NCBI RefSeq assembly: GCF_037201805.1
Contig: NZ_CP147404.1
Location: forward strand, 2,318,001 to 2,382,000
Direction: 5' to 3'
DNA length: 64,000 bases
Origin: Bacillus sp. FJAT-52991
GTDB taxonomy: Bacteria > Bacillota > Bacilli > Bacillales > Domibacillaceae
Below, in pieces: positions 1 through 9,254 of the stretch. The notes beneath the pieces were generated by a model that saw only the letters and a program-made list of their open reading frames with translations, made no database searches and was not told the DNA's origin. Positions within the stretch are counted from its first letter, which is position 1; every line of letters begins with the position of its first letter. A program made the position numbers and the translations under genes.

Positions 1-168
1 ATCCATGACTCGGTCCTCGCCAAATTGTTCATATAACCCTTGAGTGGCTTTAAATACGCCACCTTTTTTTCCAACATCTTCCCCTAAAACAAACACTTTA
101 GGGTCCCGTTCCATTTCTTCACGAATCGCCATTGTTACCGCATCAATATAAGAAATTACTGGCATCAT
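1..168 (-). CDS. bkdAB: Branched-chain 2-oxoacid dehydrogenase E1 beta subunit (partial, N-terminal 56 residues)
   Basis: This is the start of the E1 beta subunit of the branched-chain 2-oxoacid dehydrogenase complex; the rest lies beyond the window edge. The visible residues begin MMPVISYIDAVTMAIREEM and include the conserved E1-beta stretch VFVLGEDVGKKGGVFKAT. An AGGGGGGAG ribosome-binding site lies just upstream of two consecutive ATG codons. The gene follows bkdAA by 14 nt and must be co-transcribed with it. E1 alpha and beta together bind thiamine diphosphate and decarboxylate the keto acids derived from Val, Leu and Ile. Confidence 0.93.
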   Translation of the reverse strand, partial: MMPVISYIDAVTMAIREEMERDPKVFVLGEDVGKKGGVFKATQGLYEQFGEDRVMD

Positions 169-182
169 TTACTCCCCCCTTA

Positions 183-1178
183 TTACTTTTGTGCATAGAC
201 AAATGTAAGTGCATCTTCCGGATTTGGATAAGGTGCATTTTCCGCATAATCTGTCGCTTCATTCACTTGAATCATTATGCGATCATTGATTTCTTTTTCG
301 AGTTCATCATTCATGACACCCGTTTCTTTTAAATACGCACCAAACGTAATAATCGGATCGTTTGTTTTTGCTTTTTGCACCTCATCTGGTGAACGATAGC
401 TACGATCATCATCATCGGAAGAGTGCGGAGTCAAACGATAAGAAACCGTTTCAATTAATGTCGGTCCTTCACCGCGTCGTCCACGTTCAGCTGCTTCTTT
501 CACATATTTATAAACTTCAATCGGGTCGTTTCCGTCAATGGTGAATCCCGGCATCCCGTATCCAATCGCTCGGTCCGATACATTCGCACAAGCTAATTGC
601 TTTTCCACTGGAACAGAAATCGCATATTTATTGTTTTCACACATAAAAATAACTGGAAGCTTATGAACGCCTGCAAAATTGGCTCCTTCATGAAAATCCC
701 CTTGGTTCGATGAGCCTTCTCCAAATGTCACAAACGTCACTAAATCTTGCTTCTCCATTTTTCCTGCTAATGCAATCCCGACTGCATGCGGAACTTGTGT
801 CGTTACCGGAGAAGATCCCGTGACGATATGGTTCTTCTTTTGGCCGAAATGTCCAGGCATTTGTCGGCCGCCGGAGTTAGGGTCTTCCGCTTTCGCAAAG
901 CCAGAAAGCATAATCTCCTTTGCTGTCATGCCGAACGTCAACACGACGCCTAGATCACGGTAGTAAGGGAGTACGTAGTCCTTCTCTTGATCGAGAGCAA
1001 ACGCCGCTCCTATTTGTGCCGCCTCCTGGCCTTGACAGGAAATAACAAACGGAATCTTACCTGAACGGTTTAATAACCACATCCGCTCGTCTAAACGACG
1101 GGCAAGCAACATCATTTCGTACATCTCTAGTACCTTTTCATCACTTAATCCTAATGTTGCGTGACGATTTTCAGCCAT
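183..1178 (-). CDS. bkdAA: Branched-chain 2-oxoacid dehydrogenase E1 alpha subunit
   Basis: This is the thiamine diphosphate-dependent E1 alpha subunit, which decarboxylates branched-chain 2-oxoacids in the step that produces iso/anteiso fatty-acid primers. At 331 residues it has the usual family length. The TPP/Mg motif begins GEGSSNQGDFHEG (GEG in place of the more common GDG) and closes with ENNKYA about 30 residues later. The loop YRLTPHSSDDDD corresponds to the ordered loop near the active site of E1 alpha proteins. It lies between lpdV (26 nt away) and bkdAB (14 nt away), the usual bkd order. Confidence 0.95.
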   Translation of the reverse strand: MAENRHATLGLSDEKVLEMYEMMLLARRLDERMWLLNRSGKIPFVISCQGQEAAQIGAAFALDQEKDYVLPYYRDLGVVLTFGMTAKEIMLSGFAKAEDPNSGGRQMPGHFGQKKNHIVTGSSPVTTQVPHAVGIALAGKMEKQDLVTFVTFGEGSSNQGDFHEGANFAGVHKLPVIFMCENNKYAISVPVEKQLACANVSDRAIGYGMPGFTIDGNDPIEVYKYVKEAAERGRRGEGPTLIETVSYRLTPHSSDDDDRSYRSPDEVQKAKTNDPIITFGAYLKETGVMNDELEKEINDRIMIQVNEATDYAENAPYPNPEDALTFVYAQK

Positions 1179-1204
1179 ATTTATTCCTCCTTGAGTAACA
1201 TATT

Positions 1205-2629
1205 TTAAGAATGAATTGCTTTACCATCAACAGCCAGAGCAGCTTCACCAATCGCTTCACTCAATGTCGGATGCGGATGAATCGTATGAGCTACTTCCCA
1301 TGATGCCGCATCAAGCACACGAGCCAGCCCTGCTTCTGAAATCATATCCGTCACATGAGGACCAATCATATGAACGCCGAGTAAATCATCTGTTTTTTTG
1401 TCAGCTACGATTTTGACAAAGCCATCACTTTCTCCGTAAACGAGCGCTTTTCCGATCGCTCGGAAAGAGAATTTGCCTGTTTTCACTTCATAGCCTTGAT
1501 CTTTCGCTTCTTGCTCGGTTAAGCCAACACTCGCTGCTTCCGGGCTTGAGTAAATACATTTAGAAATGGTTGTATAATCAATCGGGTACACTTCTTCGTC
1601 TGCTAAATGTTCCACAGCCGTTACCCCTTCATGCGAAGCGACATGAGCAAGTTGAAGACCACCAATCACATCACCAATCGCATAAATATGGGATTCCTTC
1701 GTTTGATAAAATTCGTTAACGGAAATAAAGCCTTTTTCTACAACAATATCTGTATTTTCAAGACCAATTCCTTCCACGTTCGCCTGTCGTCCAACTGAGA
1801 CGAGCAGTTTCTGTGCTGTAAACGAGCGCACTTCATCATTCACTTCGGCTTGAATCGTGACTTGACTATCTTGCTTTTGTACCGTTTCAGCAAGCACTTT
1901 GGCATTCGTCACAATATCAATACCTCTTTTTTTCAATAGCCGCTCCATTTCCTTAGAAATGTCCTCATCCTCTGTCGGAATCACCCGATTGGCGTATTCT
2001 AATACCGTCACTTTCGCACCAAAATCAGCTAACATGGAGGCCCATTCAATCCCGATCACGCCTCCACCGACGATAATAATCGATTCAGGTACTTCCTTCA
2101 GCTCAAGTGCTTCATCGGAAGAAAGAACCCACTCCCCATCAAAATCTAGCCCAGGTAACATTCTTGGACGTGACCCTGTGGCAAGGATGACATTTTTAGG
2201 AATGAGCATTTCATTTTCGCTCCCATTATTCATTTCTACGGAGATCGTTCCTGGAAGTGGTGAAAAAATCGATGGACCTAGTATACGACCGATGCCTTCA
2301 AACACATCAATTTTCCCTTTTTTCATCAATCCAACGACTCCATTATGAAGCGTGTTAACAATGGTTTCTTTTCGCTCTTGAACCTTTTGAAAATTCAACG
2401 AGACCTCTCCTGTAGAGACACCGAATTCCTCACTTTTTTGAGCTGTTTTAAATACTTCAGCACTTCGAAGCAAAGCTTTGCTTGGAATACAACCTTTATG
2501 TAAGCAGGTGCCCCCTAGCTTACTCTTTTCAACAATGGCCGTCTTTAATCCGAGCTGCGACGCTCGAATAGCCGCTACATATCCACCCGTTCCTCCACCG
2601 AGAATGACTACATCATATTCTTCAGCCAT
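1205..2629 (-). CDS. lpdV: Dihydrolipoyl dehydrogenase E3 of the branched-chain complex
   Basis: This is the FAD-dependent E3 subunit, which reoxidises dihydrolipoamide on the E2 subunit with NAD+. It has 474 residues. The N-terminal FAD motif GGGTGGY is at residues 11-17 and the redox-active disulfide lies in GGTCLHKGCIPSK (C42 and C47). The NAD-binding motif is GGGVIGIE, and the C-terminal HPHPTLSEA carries the active-site histidine. In B. subtilis a butyrate kinase gene (buk) separates bcd from lpdV. Here only 64 nt separate them and no kinase gene is present. Confidence 0.95.
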   Translation of the reverse strand: MAEEYDVVILGGGTGGYVAAIRASQLGLKTAIVEKSKLGGTCLHKGCIPSKALLRSAEVFKTAQKSEEFGVSTGEVSLNFQKVQERKETIVNTLHNGVVGLMKKGKIDVFEGIGRILGPSIFSPLPGTISVEMNNGSENEMLIPKNVILATGSRPRMLPGLDFDGEWVLSSDEALELKEVPESIIIVGGGVIGIEWASMLADFGAKVTVLEYANRVIPTEDEDISKEMERLLKKRGIDIVTNAKVLAETVQKQDSQVTIQAEVNDEVRSFTAQKLLVSVGRQANVEGIGLENTDIVVEKGFISVNEFYQTKESHIYAIGDVIGGLQLAHVASHEGVTAVEHLADEEVYPIDYTTISKCIYSSPEAASVGLTEQEAKDQGYEVKTGKFSFRAIGKALVYGESDGFVKIVADKKTDDLLGVHMIGPHVTDMISEAGLARVLDAASWEVAHTIHPHPTLSEAIGEAALAVDGKAIHS

Positions 2630-2693
2630 TGATTCTCCTCCTCTACTCTTACTCTTTCGTTGATGACCTTTTTATTAATGCTTTAGTGATCTT

Positions 2694-3788
2694 TTAACGT
2701 CTTGATAAAATATGGTGACCGTTTAATAAAAACTGACTGCGAGATCCACGCATCTTCGCAATTCTTTCTTCCGCCATACGATCGGCCGCTTTATATGTTG
2801 GAATCCCGTCACGGTTAGAGATCTCAATTACTTTTTCAATATTGTTATATATTTGTTCTACTTTTCTCATCGCCCGATCACGGTTGTATCCATGAAGTTC
2901 ATCGGCTACATTAATCACTCCACCTGCATTAATAACATAGTCCGGTGCATAAATGATGCCGCGCTCATGCAATTCATCGCCATGGCGATCCTCTTTTAAT
3001 TGATTGTTGGCAGAGCCCGCTATCACTTTTACTTTCAGTTGCGGAATCGTATCTGAATTGATGATCGCTCCAAGAGCACATGGGGCGAAAATATCAGCTT
3101 CCACTCCATAAATCTCGTCTGGATTTACTGCTTGAGCACCAAAATCAGCCACTGCTCGCTGAACAGATTCTTTATTAATATCTGTCACGATCAGCTTTGC
3201 TCCTGCTTCGTGAAGATGACGGCAAAGATGATAAGAAACATTTCCTACTCCTTGAACGGATACAGTCAATCCTTCTAATGAATCTGTGCCAAATGCTTCC
3301 TTTGCCGCTGCTTTCATACCGACAAAGCAACCGTAAGCTGTCACTGGAGATGGATTACCTGAAGATCCAAAGGCTGGTGAAATACCTGTCACATAATCTG
3401 TTTCTTCATGAATTAAATCCATATCCTCGACAGTTGTTCCCACATCTTCAGCCGTAATATAACGACCGTTTAACCCTTGAATGAAACGGCCAAATGCTCG
3501 GAACATTTCTTCGCTTTTATCTTTTCGAGGGTCGCCGATAATCACCGTTTTTCCCCCGCCAAGATTAAGCCCTGCCGCTGCATTTTTATATGTCATTCCT
3601 TTAGCTAAACGAAGGGCATCCTCAATGGCTGCTTCTTCTGATGCATATGTCCACATTCTCGTTCCACCAAGCGCTGGTCCAAGCGTTGTATCATGGATAG
3701 CAATAATGGCTTTTAATCCCGATGTTTTATCTTGACAAAAGACCAGTTGCTCGTAATCATAGGTTTCCATATATTTAAAAATTTCCAT
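2694..3788 (-). CDS. bcd: Leucine dehydrogenase (branched-chain amino acid dehydrogenase)
   Basis: This NAD-dependent dehydrogenase deaminates Leu, Val and Ile to the keto acids used by the downstream E1-E2-E3 complex. It has 364 residues, typical of the Glu/Leu/Phe/Val dehydrogenase family. The glycine-rich substrate-binding segment [11 protein letters not shown] contains the conserved lysine, and the Rossmann motif [10 protein letters not shown] lies in the second domain. It is the first gene of the operon here, preceded by a sigma-54 promoter. The ptb gene that precedes bcd in B. subtilis is absent. Confidence 0.94.
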   Translation of the reverse strand: MEIFKYMETYDYEQLVFCQDKTSGLKAIIAIHDTTLGPALGGTRMWTYASEEAAIEDALRLAKGMTYKNAAAGLNLGGGKTVIIGDPRKDKSEEMFRAFGRFIQGLNGRYITAEDVGTTVEDMDLIHEETDYVTGISPAFGSSGNPSPVTAYGCFVGMKAAAKEAFGTDSLEGLTVSVQGVGNVSYHLCRHLHEAGAKLIVTDINKESVQRAVADFGAQAVNPDEIYGVEADIFAPCALGAIINSDTIPQLKVKVIAGSANNQLKEDRHGDELHERGIIYAPDYVINAGGVINVADELHGYNRDRAMRKVEQIYNNIEKVIEISNRDGIPTYKAADRMAEERIAKMRGSRSQFLLNGHHILSRR

Positions 3789-3841
3789 TATAAATCCTCC
3801 TTATTTACACATAAATAATTTTAACCTCTTCGTTTCTAATA

Positions 3842-3859
3842 TTGCAATTATCATGCCAA
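3842..3859 (-). promoter_or_regulatory. Sigma-54 (SigL) promoter of the bcd-lpdV-bkd operon
   Basis: Read on the minus strand the site is TTGGCATGATAATTGCAA. It contains the invariant GG and GC dinucleotides at the required 10-nt spacing (GG at 3857-3856, GC at 3845-3844). It matches the -24/-12 consensus TTGGCAC-N5-TTGCA with one mismatch. It lies between bcd and the gene for a sigma-54 activator, which supports the assignment. Confidence 0.88.
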
Positions 3860-3899
3860 TCCTTTTTTCATGAAAACGCTTTAATTCCCAAATAGAAAC

Positions 3900-3915
3900 G
3901 TGCAAATAATTGCAC
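3900..3915. promoter_or_regulatory. Candidate BkdR upstream activating site (palindrome)
   Basis: This is a perfect inverted repeat, GTGCAA-ATAA-TTGCAC, about 40-60 nt upstream of the -24 element. That position suits an enhancer-like site for the Fis-type HTH of BkdR. A second AT-flanked palindrome, TGCATGCA, follows at 3930-3937. The binding role is inferred from position and symmetry only. Confidence 0.5.
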
Positions 3916-3939
3916 TATATGAATTTTTTTGCATGCATT

Positions 3940-5649
3940 TTAATTCAAGTTATACTTTTCTAATTTGTAGTACAAACTGCGAATGGATACACCTAACTTT
4001 TTCGCTGTGGCAGTTTTATTTCCGTTATTTTGCTCAAGAGCGGCTTTAATTACTTTTTTTTCATAGTTGTCCATCATTTCTTGAAGGTTTTCACAACATT
4101 CGTCCTGATCAAGCGCCTTTCTTTCATGAGCCATTGAATCAGGTTGCCCTTCAATGACATACAGTGTGCCCGCATCGATCAGCGTCTCGGTGTACGTCGA
4201 AAAAATCATCGCTCTGCCTAAAATGTTTTCTAGTTCACGAACATTGCCAGGCCAAGGATAATTCATTAATTTCTTTAAAGCTGCTGGCGTCAGCCCCTTT
4301 ACATTTCGGCCATAATCTTGATTTAACTTAATAATTAAACGCTCACATAGTAACGGAATATCCGCTTTTCTATTTCTAAGCGGAGGGATATGTATCGGCA
4401 TTCGATTCAAGCGATAATACAAGTCTTCACGAAAGCTGCCATCCACCATCGCTTTTTCTAAATTGACATTGGTCGCTGAAATAATACGAACATTGATCGG
4501 AATCGATTTTGTCCCACCTACTCGAACAATTTCTTGCTCTTGCAGCACCCGTAACAGTTTTGCCTGAGTGTTGGCACTTAATTCACCAATTTCATCAAGA
4601 AAAATACTGCCATGATTAGCTTCTTCAAAAAGCCCTCTCTTTCCCCCGCGCCGCGCTCCTGAAAAGGCGCCTTCTTCGTATCCAAACAGTTCACTTTCTA
4701 ACAATGACTCGGAAAGAGCGGCGCAATTTACTCGGATAAATTTATTGTAACGTCGATCGCTGGCATTATGAATCGCATGAGCAAACAACTCTTTTCCCGT
4801 TCCTGATTCTCCTCTTAAAAGAACAGTTGCTGGCGTACTTGCTCCCACTTTCGCTTGTTCGATCGCTATTTTCATTTCGTCGGAGTTTCCGACAATATCT
4901 TCAAATGTATATTTCGCTTCTAACGTTCGAATAATTTGCCTTGCTCTATTCAATTGTTTCGTTAATGACTGTATTTCTGTTAAATCATGAATGACGCCCA
5001 CACTGCCCTTTAATTGTCCATCAACAACGATGGGAGCCACATTGACGACGACTTCTCGTTTCTTTGAGCCAACATTCATTTTCACGCCTCGCATTGGTTG
5101 CTTCGTTTTAAGCACTTGGAGATGAACGCTTTCTCCTTCAGATATGTCCGTTGTAGCTGGCTTGCCGATCACTTCTTCTTTACTTAACCCAGTTAATCTT
5201 GTATAGGCAGGGTTAATTAACAACCCTCTTCCTTGTTCATCCACAACAGAGATGGCATCATCGCTTGAATAAATAATCGCTTCAAGCATTGTTTGTACTT
5301 CTTTTAAATTGGTGATTTCTGTAGCCAAGTTCAGCACTTCGGTAATATCCTTAAAAACAGAAAAAGCCCCAATGACTTCCCCTTCATCAGTAATCATTGG
5401 AATGCGCGAAGTAATAATTTTTAAACCGGTAGAGAGTTGATGTTCTTGATTAATCTCCGTCTTCTTTTCTTGCATGACTTCCGGAAGTCGACTAGTTGGA
5501 ATGACATTTCTAATATGTTGACCAATCGCCTTGTTTTTATCTATTCCAAGGATTTGTTCCGCACTTTTGTTGTACAAAATAATTTTTTCAGAGTGATCGA
5601 CTACAATCATTCCTTCATCAATTGATTCAAAAATAAGATCATATTGCAT
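3940..5649 (-). CDS. bkdR: Sigma-54-dependent transcriptional activator BkdR
   Basis: This is an enhancer-binding activator of the branched-chain amino acid degradation operon. It has 569 residues. Two PAS-like sensory domains lie at about 1-110 and 115-225. An AAA+ central domain carries Walker A GESGTGKE (about 280-287), the sigma-54 contact loop GAFSGA (about 328-333) and Walker B LDEIGE (about 351-356). A Fis-type HTH occupies roughly 535-567 ([20 protein letters not shown]). The gene lies upstream of bcd in the same orientation and the sigma-54 promoter falls between them. The PAS ligand cannot be read from the sequence. Confidence 0.94.
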   Translation of the reverse strand: MQYDLIFESIDEGMIVVDHSEKIILYNKSAEQILGIDKNKAIGQHIRNVIPTSRLPEVMQEKKTEINQEHQLSTGLKIITSRIPMITDEGEVIGAFSVFKDITEVLNLATEITNLKEVQTMLEAIIYSSDDAISVVDEQGRGLLINPAYTRLTGLSKEEVIGKPATTDISEGESVHLQVLKTKQPMRGVKMNVGSKKREVVVNVAPIVVDGQLKGSVGVIHDLTEIQSLTKQLNRARQIIRTLEAKYTFEDIVGNSDEMKIAIEQAKVGASTPATVLLRGESGTGKELFAHAIHNASDRRYNKFIRVNCAALSESLLESELFGYEEGAFSGARRGGKRGLFEEANHGSIFLDEIGELSANTQAKLLRVLQEQEIVRVGGTKSIPINVRIISATNVNLEKAMVDGSFREDLYYRLNRMPIHIPPLRNRKADIPLLCERLIIKLNQDYGRNVKGLTPAALKKLMNYPWPGNVRELENILGRAMIFSTYTETLIDAGTLYVIEGQPDSMAHERKALDQDECCENLQEMMDNYEKKVIKAALEQNNGNKTATAKKLGVSIRSLYYKLEKYNLN

Positions 5650-5776
5650 CTTTCCACCCCCTACTTTCTTTCTGCAGCTTTTTGCATATGTCTATTGTAA
5701 GCGAAAAAACTCTTGCTTGACAAATTTACCTAGTAGGATATGATTTTTTGTGAGTAACAATTAAAGGAGCATATAA

Positions 5777-6013
5777 ATGGTTCGAATTGTCGCATTATTA
5801 ATATTAGTCATTCCAGGTTTTCTTGCAGGATTAGGGATTAAATTAATGAGGGATATGCTATTTGGCGTTTCACACCCCCCTTTCCCATTTTTATGGATGC
5901 AATTTATCGCCGGTTTACTTTTATTTGTTGGAGGATTAGGCTTTATCGCAGGATTTATTTTTCGCCGTGATCGGAAAAATAATAAAGTACAGGATCGCTT
6001 CAAAAAACAGTGA
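5777..6013 (+). CDS. yqzF: Small membrane protein YqzF (DUF2627 family)
   Basis: This 78-residue protein has two predicted membrane helices (about residues 4-22 and 42-64) and a basic C-terminal tail ending DRKNNKVQDRFKKQ. An AAAGGAG ribosome-binding site lies 9 nt before the ATG. Its place between bkdR and the yqiK-type phosphodiesterase matches yqzF of B. subtilis. I recognise the family but know of no defined function. It is transcribed opposite to its neighbours and ends at a bidirectional terminator. Confidence 0.85.
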   Translation: MVRIVALLILVIPGFLAGLGIKLMRDMLFGVSHPPFPFLWMQFIAGLLLFVGGLGFIAGFIFRRDRKNNKVQDRFKKQ

Positions 6014-6033
6014 AGGAATTATCCATACTCCAA

Positions 6034-6082
6034 AAAAGGCTTTTCTAGAATGTTTGTGTGAACATTTCTAGAAAAGCCTTTT
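6034..6082. terminator. Bidirectional terminator between yqzF and the GDPD gene
   Basis: This is a long, nearly perfect inverted repeat. The left arm contains aaaaggcttttctaga and the right arm tctagaaaagcctttt, with a loop around tgtttgtgtgaac. A/T runs on both sides allow termination of the two convergent genes. Confidence 0.85.
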
Positions 6083-6087
6083 ATTCT

Positions 6088-6822
6088 TTACTTCCCAAGG
6101 ACTACTTTTCGAATGACAATCGCTTTTTTTGGATCATCGGTAAATATAGCAGAACAGCCTTGCTTCATAAGCCACTCCATTTGCTTCTCCTTATTGACCG
6201 TATAAGGGCGAATATCAATGCCTGCTTCAATAGAGGTTTTGATGATGCTGCTATTGACTGTGCGAACATTTGGATGAATCGCACTAGCTCCAATAGCTGC
6301 CGCATATTTCCATGGCATATACAAATGAGAGGAATACAAGATGGCCGTTTTAATATCCGGTGCGAGACGATGGAAATGGGCCAAAGAATAATGATTAAAT
6401 GAAGAGATCATCACTCGATCTTCATATTGATATTGACGGATGAACTGAAGGACCTTTTCTTCCATCCCTGTATATAGAAATTCGTTATTTTTCAACTCGA
6501 TATTACATAATAAGTTATTCGTTCTCATCCAATTAAATACATCTGTAAGCAAAGGAATCGTTGGTGGAGATTGGGTGTTAGTATATTTGTATGATGCTTG
6601 CAAATACTTCATCTCACTCCAAGACCAATCCTTCACATAGCCCTTCCCATTCGTTGTACGGTCTAATCTTTCATCATGAATGACGACCACGCACCCGTCT
6701 TTTGTCATTTGAACATCTAGTTCAATTCCATCCGCACCAGCTTCTTTAGCAGCTTGAAACGCAAGCATCGTATTTTCAGGTGCTACAGCCGAATAGCCTC
6801 GGTGGGCAAAAATTAATGTCAT
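6088..6822 (-). CDS. yqiK: Glycerophosphodiester phosphodiesterase (YqiK type)
   Basis: This cytosolic-type GDPD family enzyme hydrolyses glycerophosphodiesters to glycerol 3-phosphate and an alcohol. It has 244 residues and no signal peptide. The catalytic motif is AHRGYSAVAPENT at residues 6-18, followed by the metal-binding GADGIELDVQMTKDG and the second catalytic histidine in VVIHDERLDRTTNG. The short form without a leader suggests an intracellular enzyme, unlike secreted GlpQ. The exact substrate cannot be inferred. Confidence 0.9.
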   Translation of the reverse strand: MTLIFAHRGYSAVAPENTMLAFQAAKEAGADGIELDVQMTKDGCVVVIHDERLDRTTNGKGYVKDWSWSEMKYLQASYKYTNTQSPPTIPLLTDVFNWMRTNNLLCNIELKNNEFLYTGMEEKVLQFIRQYQYEDRVMISSFNHYSLAHFHRLAPDIKTAILYSSHLYMPWKYAAAIGASAIHPNVRTVNSSIIKTSIEAGIDIRPYTVNKEKQMEWLMKQGCSAIFTDDPKKAIVIRKVVLGK

Positions 6823-6929
6823 TGTATGGGATCTTCCTTTCCTGCTCGTCTCTGAACAAAAAACAAGAGGAAACGATGATTTTCGCTCCTCTTTACACGT
6901 TTATACAATATGGCATTCTTCTAATTTTT

Positions 6930-7718
6930 TCAAGAAGCTTTATGCTCTAGTCTTAATTTATCTGCCACCATCGCAATAAATTCTGAATTTGTAGGCTTTG
7001 CTTTTGACATAGATACAGTATAACCAAACAAAGTGGAGATGGAATCGATATTTCCACGGCTCCAAGCCACTTCAATGGCATGACGAATCGCACGTTCAAC
7101 TCGACTGGCTGTTGTGTTGTATTTTTTGGCGATGTCAGGATATAACACTTTCGTAATCGAGCCAAGCAACTCAATGTCATTGTAAACCATCGAAATTGCT
7201 TCACGTAAATATAAATATCCTTTGATGTGAGCAGGAACTCCGATTTCATGAATAATGCTCGTAATGCTAGCATCAAGATTGATTGGCTTTTTCTCTGCCG
7301 GCTTTAGGACTGAATTTAATGAGCGCTGAATCGCTGGATTTTCAGCACCGCTAACTTGACGAATATGACTAACGAGGCTTTCCATATCAAACGGCTTTAA
7401 CATAAAATAGGAAGCGCCAAGGTCAACCGCTTTCTTTGTCACGTCCTCTTGACCGAATGCTGTTAACATAATGACATTTGGCATTGTAGCTAAATTGATC
7501 TCTCTCATTTTTTCCAATACAGCTAATCCGTCTACATGCGGCATAATAATATCGAGGATCAATACATCCGCTTTCACCTCTGGAAGAATTTCTAAACATT
7601 CTTGTCCATTGTTCGCCTTTGCCACTACTTCCATATCATCTTGAGAAGAAATGTATTCTTCTAGTAACTTCACTAGTTCACGATTGTCATCAACAACAGC
7701 TACTTTAATTTTTTTCAA
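6930..7718 (-). CDS. spo0A: Sporulation master response regulator Spo0A
   Basis: This two-domain response regulator controls entry into sporulation. It has 262 residues. The receiver domain holds the acidic pocket (D10, D11), the phospho-acceptor D56 in LILDIIMP and the conserved K in LKPFD. After a linker, the C-terminal DNA-binding domain carries the recognition-helix region [16 protein letters not shown]. The start is a TTG preceded by GAGGGGGAG at good spacing. As in B. subtilis, spoIVB lies directly upstream. Phosphorylation would come from the Spo0F/Spo0B relay, which is not in this window. Confidence 0.97.
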   Translation of the reverse strand: MKKIKVAVVDDNRELVKLLEEYISSQDDMEVVAKANNGQECLEILPEVKADVLILDIIMPHVDGLAVLEKMREINLATMPNVIMLTAFGQEDVTKKAVDLGASYFMLKPFDMESLVSHIRQVSGAENPAIQRSLNSVLKPAEKKPINLDASITSIIHEIGVPAHIKGYLYLREAISMVYNDIELLGSITKVLYPDIAKKYNTTASRVERAIRHAIEVAWSRGNIDSISTLFGYTVSMSKAKPTNSEFIAMVADKLRLEHKAS

Positions 7719-7769
7719 AAACGCTCCCCCTCACATTTTGTTTACTCTTACAGTATATTCTAATGGTTT

Positions 7770-7796
7770 TTTCGACAAAGAGAAATGAAATCCTTT
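7770..7796 (-). promoter_or_regulatory. Candidate sigma-H promoter with overlapping 0A box upstream of spo0A
   Basis: On the minus strand AAAGGATTT (7788-7796) resembles the sigma-H -35 element. A CGAAA motif follows after 13 nt as a possible -10. The 7-mer TGTCGAA (7771-7777) is a perfect 0A box overlapping the -10. A weaker box, CGTCGAA, lies at 7850-7856. Autoregulated sigma-H transcription of spo0A is known in B. subtilis; its presence here is inferred. Confidence 0.55.
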
Positions 7797-7872
7797 AATT
7801 TTTCCTCTTTTTTTATAATATATATTTATTTCCTTATTTTTCTCATGTTTTCGACGATGTTCTATGTAAAAA

Positions 7873-7897
7873 AAACAAGCGAATGCTTCGCTTGTTT
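7873..7897 (-). terminator. Terminator of spoIVB
   Basis: Perfect stem aaacaagcgaa / ttcgcttgttt with a 3-nt loop. On the minus strand it is followed by a run of T residues. The stem overlaps the spoIVB stop codon. Confidence 0.8.
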
Positions 7898-9092
7898 AAC
7901 TGACCTTTTCTTCTGTTAATGGAATGCCGGCTTCGTTGAGCATCCATTCAATATGAACACCATATCCCGATGTTGGATCATTCACAAAGACATGGGTCAC
8001 CGCTCCCACTATTTTATTATTTTGAATAATCGGGCTGCCACTCATACCTTGAACAATTCCTCCAGTGCGGTCGAGAAGCTTCGGGTCGGTAATTTTGATG
8101 ACCATCCCTTTTGTAGCTGGATACTTTTGTGGGATGGTACTGACAATTTCTATATCGTACCACTCCACTTTTTTTCCATTCACCACAGTTAAAATTTTGG
8201 CTGGGCCTTCTTTCACTTCATGAGATAACGCAACTGGATAAGCTTGGTTCGTAAATGAATGATGCATCGGCTTTTTTAATTGCCCGAAAATGCCATATGG
8301 ACTATTATTCGTAATATTTCCTAATCGTTCTTGACTAGCCGAAAACTGAGCTAGCTTTTCACCCGGGTTCCCGTAACGTCCTTTTTGAATGGACATGACC
8401 GTTGATTGAACAATTTCTCCATCTTGAACGATGATCGGCTTTTTTGTATCCACGTCTGTGATGACATGACCAAGTGCCCCATATTTTTTTGATTTCGGCT
8501 CATAAAAAGTTAACGTGCCAATTCCGGCTGCTGAATCACGTATATAAAGGCCTAACTTATAGGATTTCTCTTTTTGATCTTTAAGTGGTTTTAGCTTTGT
8601 TTCAAACTGTTTATGACCTCTTCGAATGACGATATTCATCGGTTGACTTTTATCTACACCTTGAAGAAATGCTCCCACATCTTGCATTTTTTCTATTCTC
8701 TTTCCGTTAATTTTTGTGATTAAGTCTCCCACTTGAATGCCGGCTTGTTCTCCTGGAGACTGTTTTCCTTGAGTGGTGTCGACTAGATGATGACCAACCA
8801 CCAGCACACCAATTGTATTCATTTTAATTCCAATGGATTGTCCGCCAGGAATGATCTTGACTTCTTTTATTGCTGTCGCTTTCCTGTTATTAGTTAATGG
8901 GAATCCTGCTGACTCGAGCAACTCTTCCTTTTGCCCGATGCTTCTGCCTGAGATCGCCGAAATACTTTCTTCATTTCTATTGTGTATTTCTTTTGCCTCG
9001 ACAGGCTGTATAATGAACCAATTCAATAAACAAAATAAAATGGAAACAAGGAGAATTCCACCAGTGGTTTTGCTCAATCCTTTGTCCTTCAA
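7896..9092 (-). CDS. spoIVB: SpoIVB serine peptidase (S55 family)
   Basis: This peptidase is secreted from the forespore into the intermembrane space, where it triggers pro-sigma-K processing. An N-terminal membrane/signal anchor ([16 protein letters not shown]) is followed by a PDZ domain around residues 100-190 ([13 protein letters not shown]) and the S55 protease domain. That domain has the catalytic His in GALGHVITD and the catalytic Ser in GMSGSPIIQ. The start is uncertain: an in-frame GTG lies at 9125 without a good ribosome-binding site, whereas a TTG at 9092 has GAGGAG about 10 nt upstream. It sits directly upstream of spo0A, as in other Bacillus. Confidence 0.93.
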   Translation of the reverse strand: MKDKGLSKTTGGILLVSILFCLLNWFIIQPVEAKEIHNRNEESISAISGRSIGQKEELLESAGFPLTNNRKATAIKEVKIIPGGQSIGIKMNTIGVLVVGHHLVDTTQGKQSPGEQAGIQVGDLITKINGKRIEKMQDVGAFLQGVDKSQPMNIVIRRGHKQFETKLKPLKDQKEKSYKLGLYIRDSAAGIGTLTFYEPKSKKYGALGHVITDVDTKKPIIVQDGEIVQSTVMSIQKGRYGNPGEKLAQFSASQERLGNITNNSPYGIFGQLKKPMHHSFTNQAYPVALSHEVKEGPAKILTVVNGKKVEWYDIEIVSTIPQKYPATKGMVIKITDPKLLDRTGGIVQGMSGSPIIQNNKIVGAVTHVFVNDPTSGYGVHIEWMLNEAGIPLTEEKVS

Positions 9093-9221
9093 CCCCTTCA
9101 CTCTCCTCGCTTCTGAATGAGCCACTTTGATGGCTGTACATTTACTTTTTCCTTAGAGCAAGTCAATTATTACGGAAAAATCCTCCCATCATTGGATAGC
9201 TTGGCGTTCACAACAAAATAG

Positions 9222-9249
9222 CTGTCCCCCTTTTTAGAGAGACAGCCAT
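9222..9249 (-). terminator. Probable terminator of recN
   Basis: A hairpin with stem GGCTGTC / GACAGCT, read on the minus strand, is followed by a T-rich stretch (ATTTTGTTGT). The stem is short, so confidence is moderate. Confidence 0.55.
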
Positions 9250-9254
9250 ACTAT

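Noticed and set aside
1899..2348. 149-codon open frame on the plus strand opposite lpdV
   Set aside because: It is antisense to a clear gene, has low-complexity Ser-rich content and no ribosome-binding site.
5761..6003. 80-codon open frame on the minus strand opposite yqzF
   Set aside because: It mirrors yqzF, has no ribosome-binding site and matches no family I know.
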